DNA of 64,000 nt from Sphingomonas sp. Leaf357 (GTDB taxonomy: Bacteria; Pseudomonadota; Alphaproteobacteria; Sphingomonadales; Sphingomonadaceae): the NCBI RefSeq assembly GCF_001423845.1, contig NZ_LMPM01000001.1:1465493-1529492 (forward strand). The letters are read 5' to 3'. The notes beneath the pieces are model-generated. The model saw only the letters and a list, made by a program, of their open reading frames with translations, was not told the DNA's origin and ran no database searches. Every line of letters begins with the position of its first letter. The first letter of the stretch is position 1. Positions 63,537 to 64,000 of the stretch are shown here, one piece after another. The position numbers were made by a program, and so were the translations under genes.

Positions 63537-63564
63537 GGGCGGTGCCGGGCTCGGCACCGCCCTG
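63537..63564 (+). terminator. Terminator-like hairpin
   Basis: AGGGCGGTGCC-GGGCTC-GGCACCGCCCT after the lipoprotein stop; a strong stem but without a T-run. Confidence 0.6.
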
Positions 63565-63616
63565 TCCATTCCCCTGCTGGCAAGCCTCGTGAAACTTGCT
63601 AGAGGCTTGGGCCTGT

Positions 63617-64000
63617 ATGGCCGAACCCGACTCCCCCAATTTCGAATTCCGCATTCGCCGTGACGAAGAGGTCGGTTTCCTGACGCGGCTGTGGCGGCGC
63701 TGGTGGGTCAAGGGGATCGCGATCCTGCTCGGCCTGTTCGTCGTCGGCGTGTTCCTCGTCTGGCTGTTGTTCGCCCGCGATCTGCCCTCGGTCGATAAAT
63801 TGCGCTCCTACGAGCCGCCGCTGCCGACCAACGTTCGCGGTGTCGACGGCACCCCGATCTACTCCTATGCCCGCGAACGCCGCGTGGAGTTGAGCTACGA
63901 GGAATATCCCAAGCAGCTCGTCCACGCCTTCCTGGCGGCCGAGGACAAGACCTTCTTCGAGCATCACGGGGTCGATTATCCCGGCATCGTCGGTGCCGCG
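63617..64000 (+). CDS. Penicillin-binding protein 1A, N-terminal part (cut by window end)
   Basis: 128 residues visible from ATG 63617 (MAEPDSPNFEFRIRRDEEVG). A cytoplasmic Arg-rich tail, one membrane anchor (GIAILLGLFVVGVFLVWLLF) and the start of the GT51 transglycosylase domain with LVHAFLAAEDKTFFEHHGVD (catalytic Glu in AAEDKTFF). It polymerises and cross-links peptidoglycan. In other alphaproteobacteria this gene often follows the amidase gene next to rne; here it is about 47 kb away. Confidence 0.9.
   Translation, partial: MAEPDSPNFEFRIRRDEEVGFLTRLWRRWWVKGIAILLGLFVVGVFLVWLLFARDLPSVDKLRSYEPPLPTNVRGVDGTPIYSYARERRVELSYEEYPKQLVHAFLAAEDKTFFEHHGVDYPGIVGAA

Noticed and set aside
62255..63711. 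Minus-strand frames across the repeat array with repeated KFTEVHTLCGV-like peptides
   Set aside because: They are translations of the 56-base tandem repeat and run antisense to two better-supported genes.

Overview
This is a GC-rich chromosomal window that most resembles a Sphingomonas-type alphaproteobacterium (Sphingomonadales). The evidence is: three C-terminal PEP-CTERM tails of the sphingomonad form PEPATWxMM; an alphaproteobacterial RNase E with an acidic S1 insertion and a C-terminal GWW motif; a TrcR (DUF1013) cell-cycle regulator; DUF1192 and DUF1289 proteins; SapC; an alphaproteobacterial LexA box (GAAC-N7-GAAC) before uvrA; and many intergenic palindromes of the kind common in sphingomonads. 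No rRNA, tRNA, CRISPR array or intact insertion sequence was recognised.

Layout. 1-9.2 kb: amidohydrolase pair, pyrimidine 5'-nucleotidase and dapD (overlapping), glpX, two tiny acidic proteins, a secreted CocE/NonD-type hydrolase, and an ABC-2 exporter on the minus strand. 9.3-18.1 kb: envelope and RNA-decay genes, namely a DsbA-like protein, M48 protease, an A/T-richer orphan membrane protein, rne, divergent N-acetylmuramoyl-L-alanine amidase, and a SleB-type wall hydrolase. 18.4-30.3 kb: the housekeeping set coaD, cyclophilin, queA, tgt on the minus strand. It is split by about 8 kb of accessory genes: EF-hand protein, diguanylate cyclase, FkbM methyltransferase, glycosidase-like lipoprotein, secreted protein and PEP-CTERM protein. 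The queA side of the split carries a second, degenerate queA 3' end and a second PEP-CTERM tail, which looks like the scar of a duplication or integration. 30.4-36 kb: ispA-xseB, an aldehyde dehydrogenase, a PAS protein and an acyl-CoA ligase. 36-44.2 kb: a second diguanylate cyclase, clpA, DUF1192, a quinone oxidoreductase, and a phosphoesterase plus glycosyltransferase pair. 44.2-53.1 kb: trcR, MBL hydrolase, dienelactone-hydrolase-like protein, GST, DUF1289-RhlE, a secreted protein, a PEP-CTERM protein and an FAD oxidoreductase. 53.2-64 kb: SapC, a TonB-dependent receptor divergent from uvrA, then an A/T-rich orphan gene fusing a GHKL ATPase to a PD-(D/E)XK-like nuclease, an array of six 56-bp tandem repeats, two small envelope proteins and the start of a PBP1A gene.

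Working together: queA and tgt act in queuosine tRNA modification; amidase, SleB hydrolase and PBP1A in peptidoglycan turnover; RNase E and RhlE in RNA decay; uvrA is probably under LexA control. The most unusual items are the GHKL-nuclease orphan (a candidate phage-defence gene), the neighbouring 56-bp repeat array and the queA scar.
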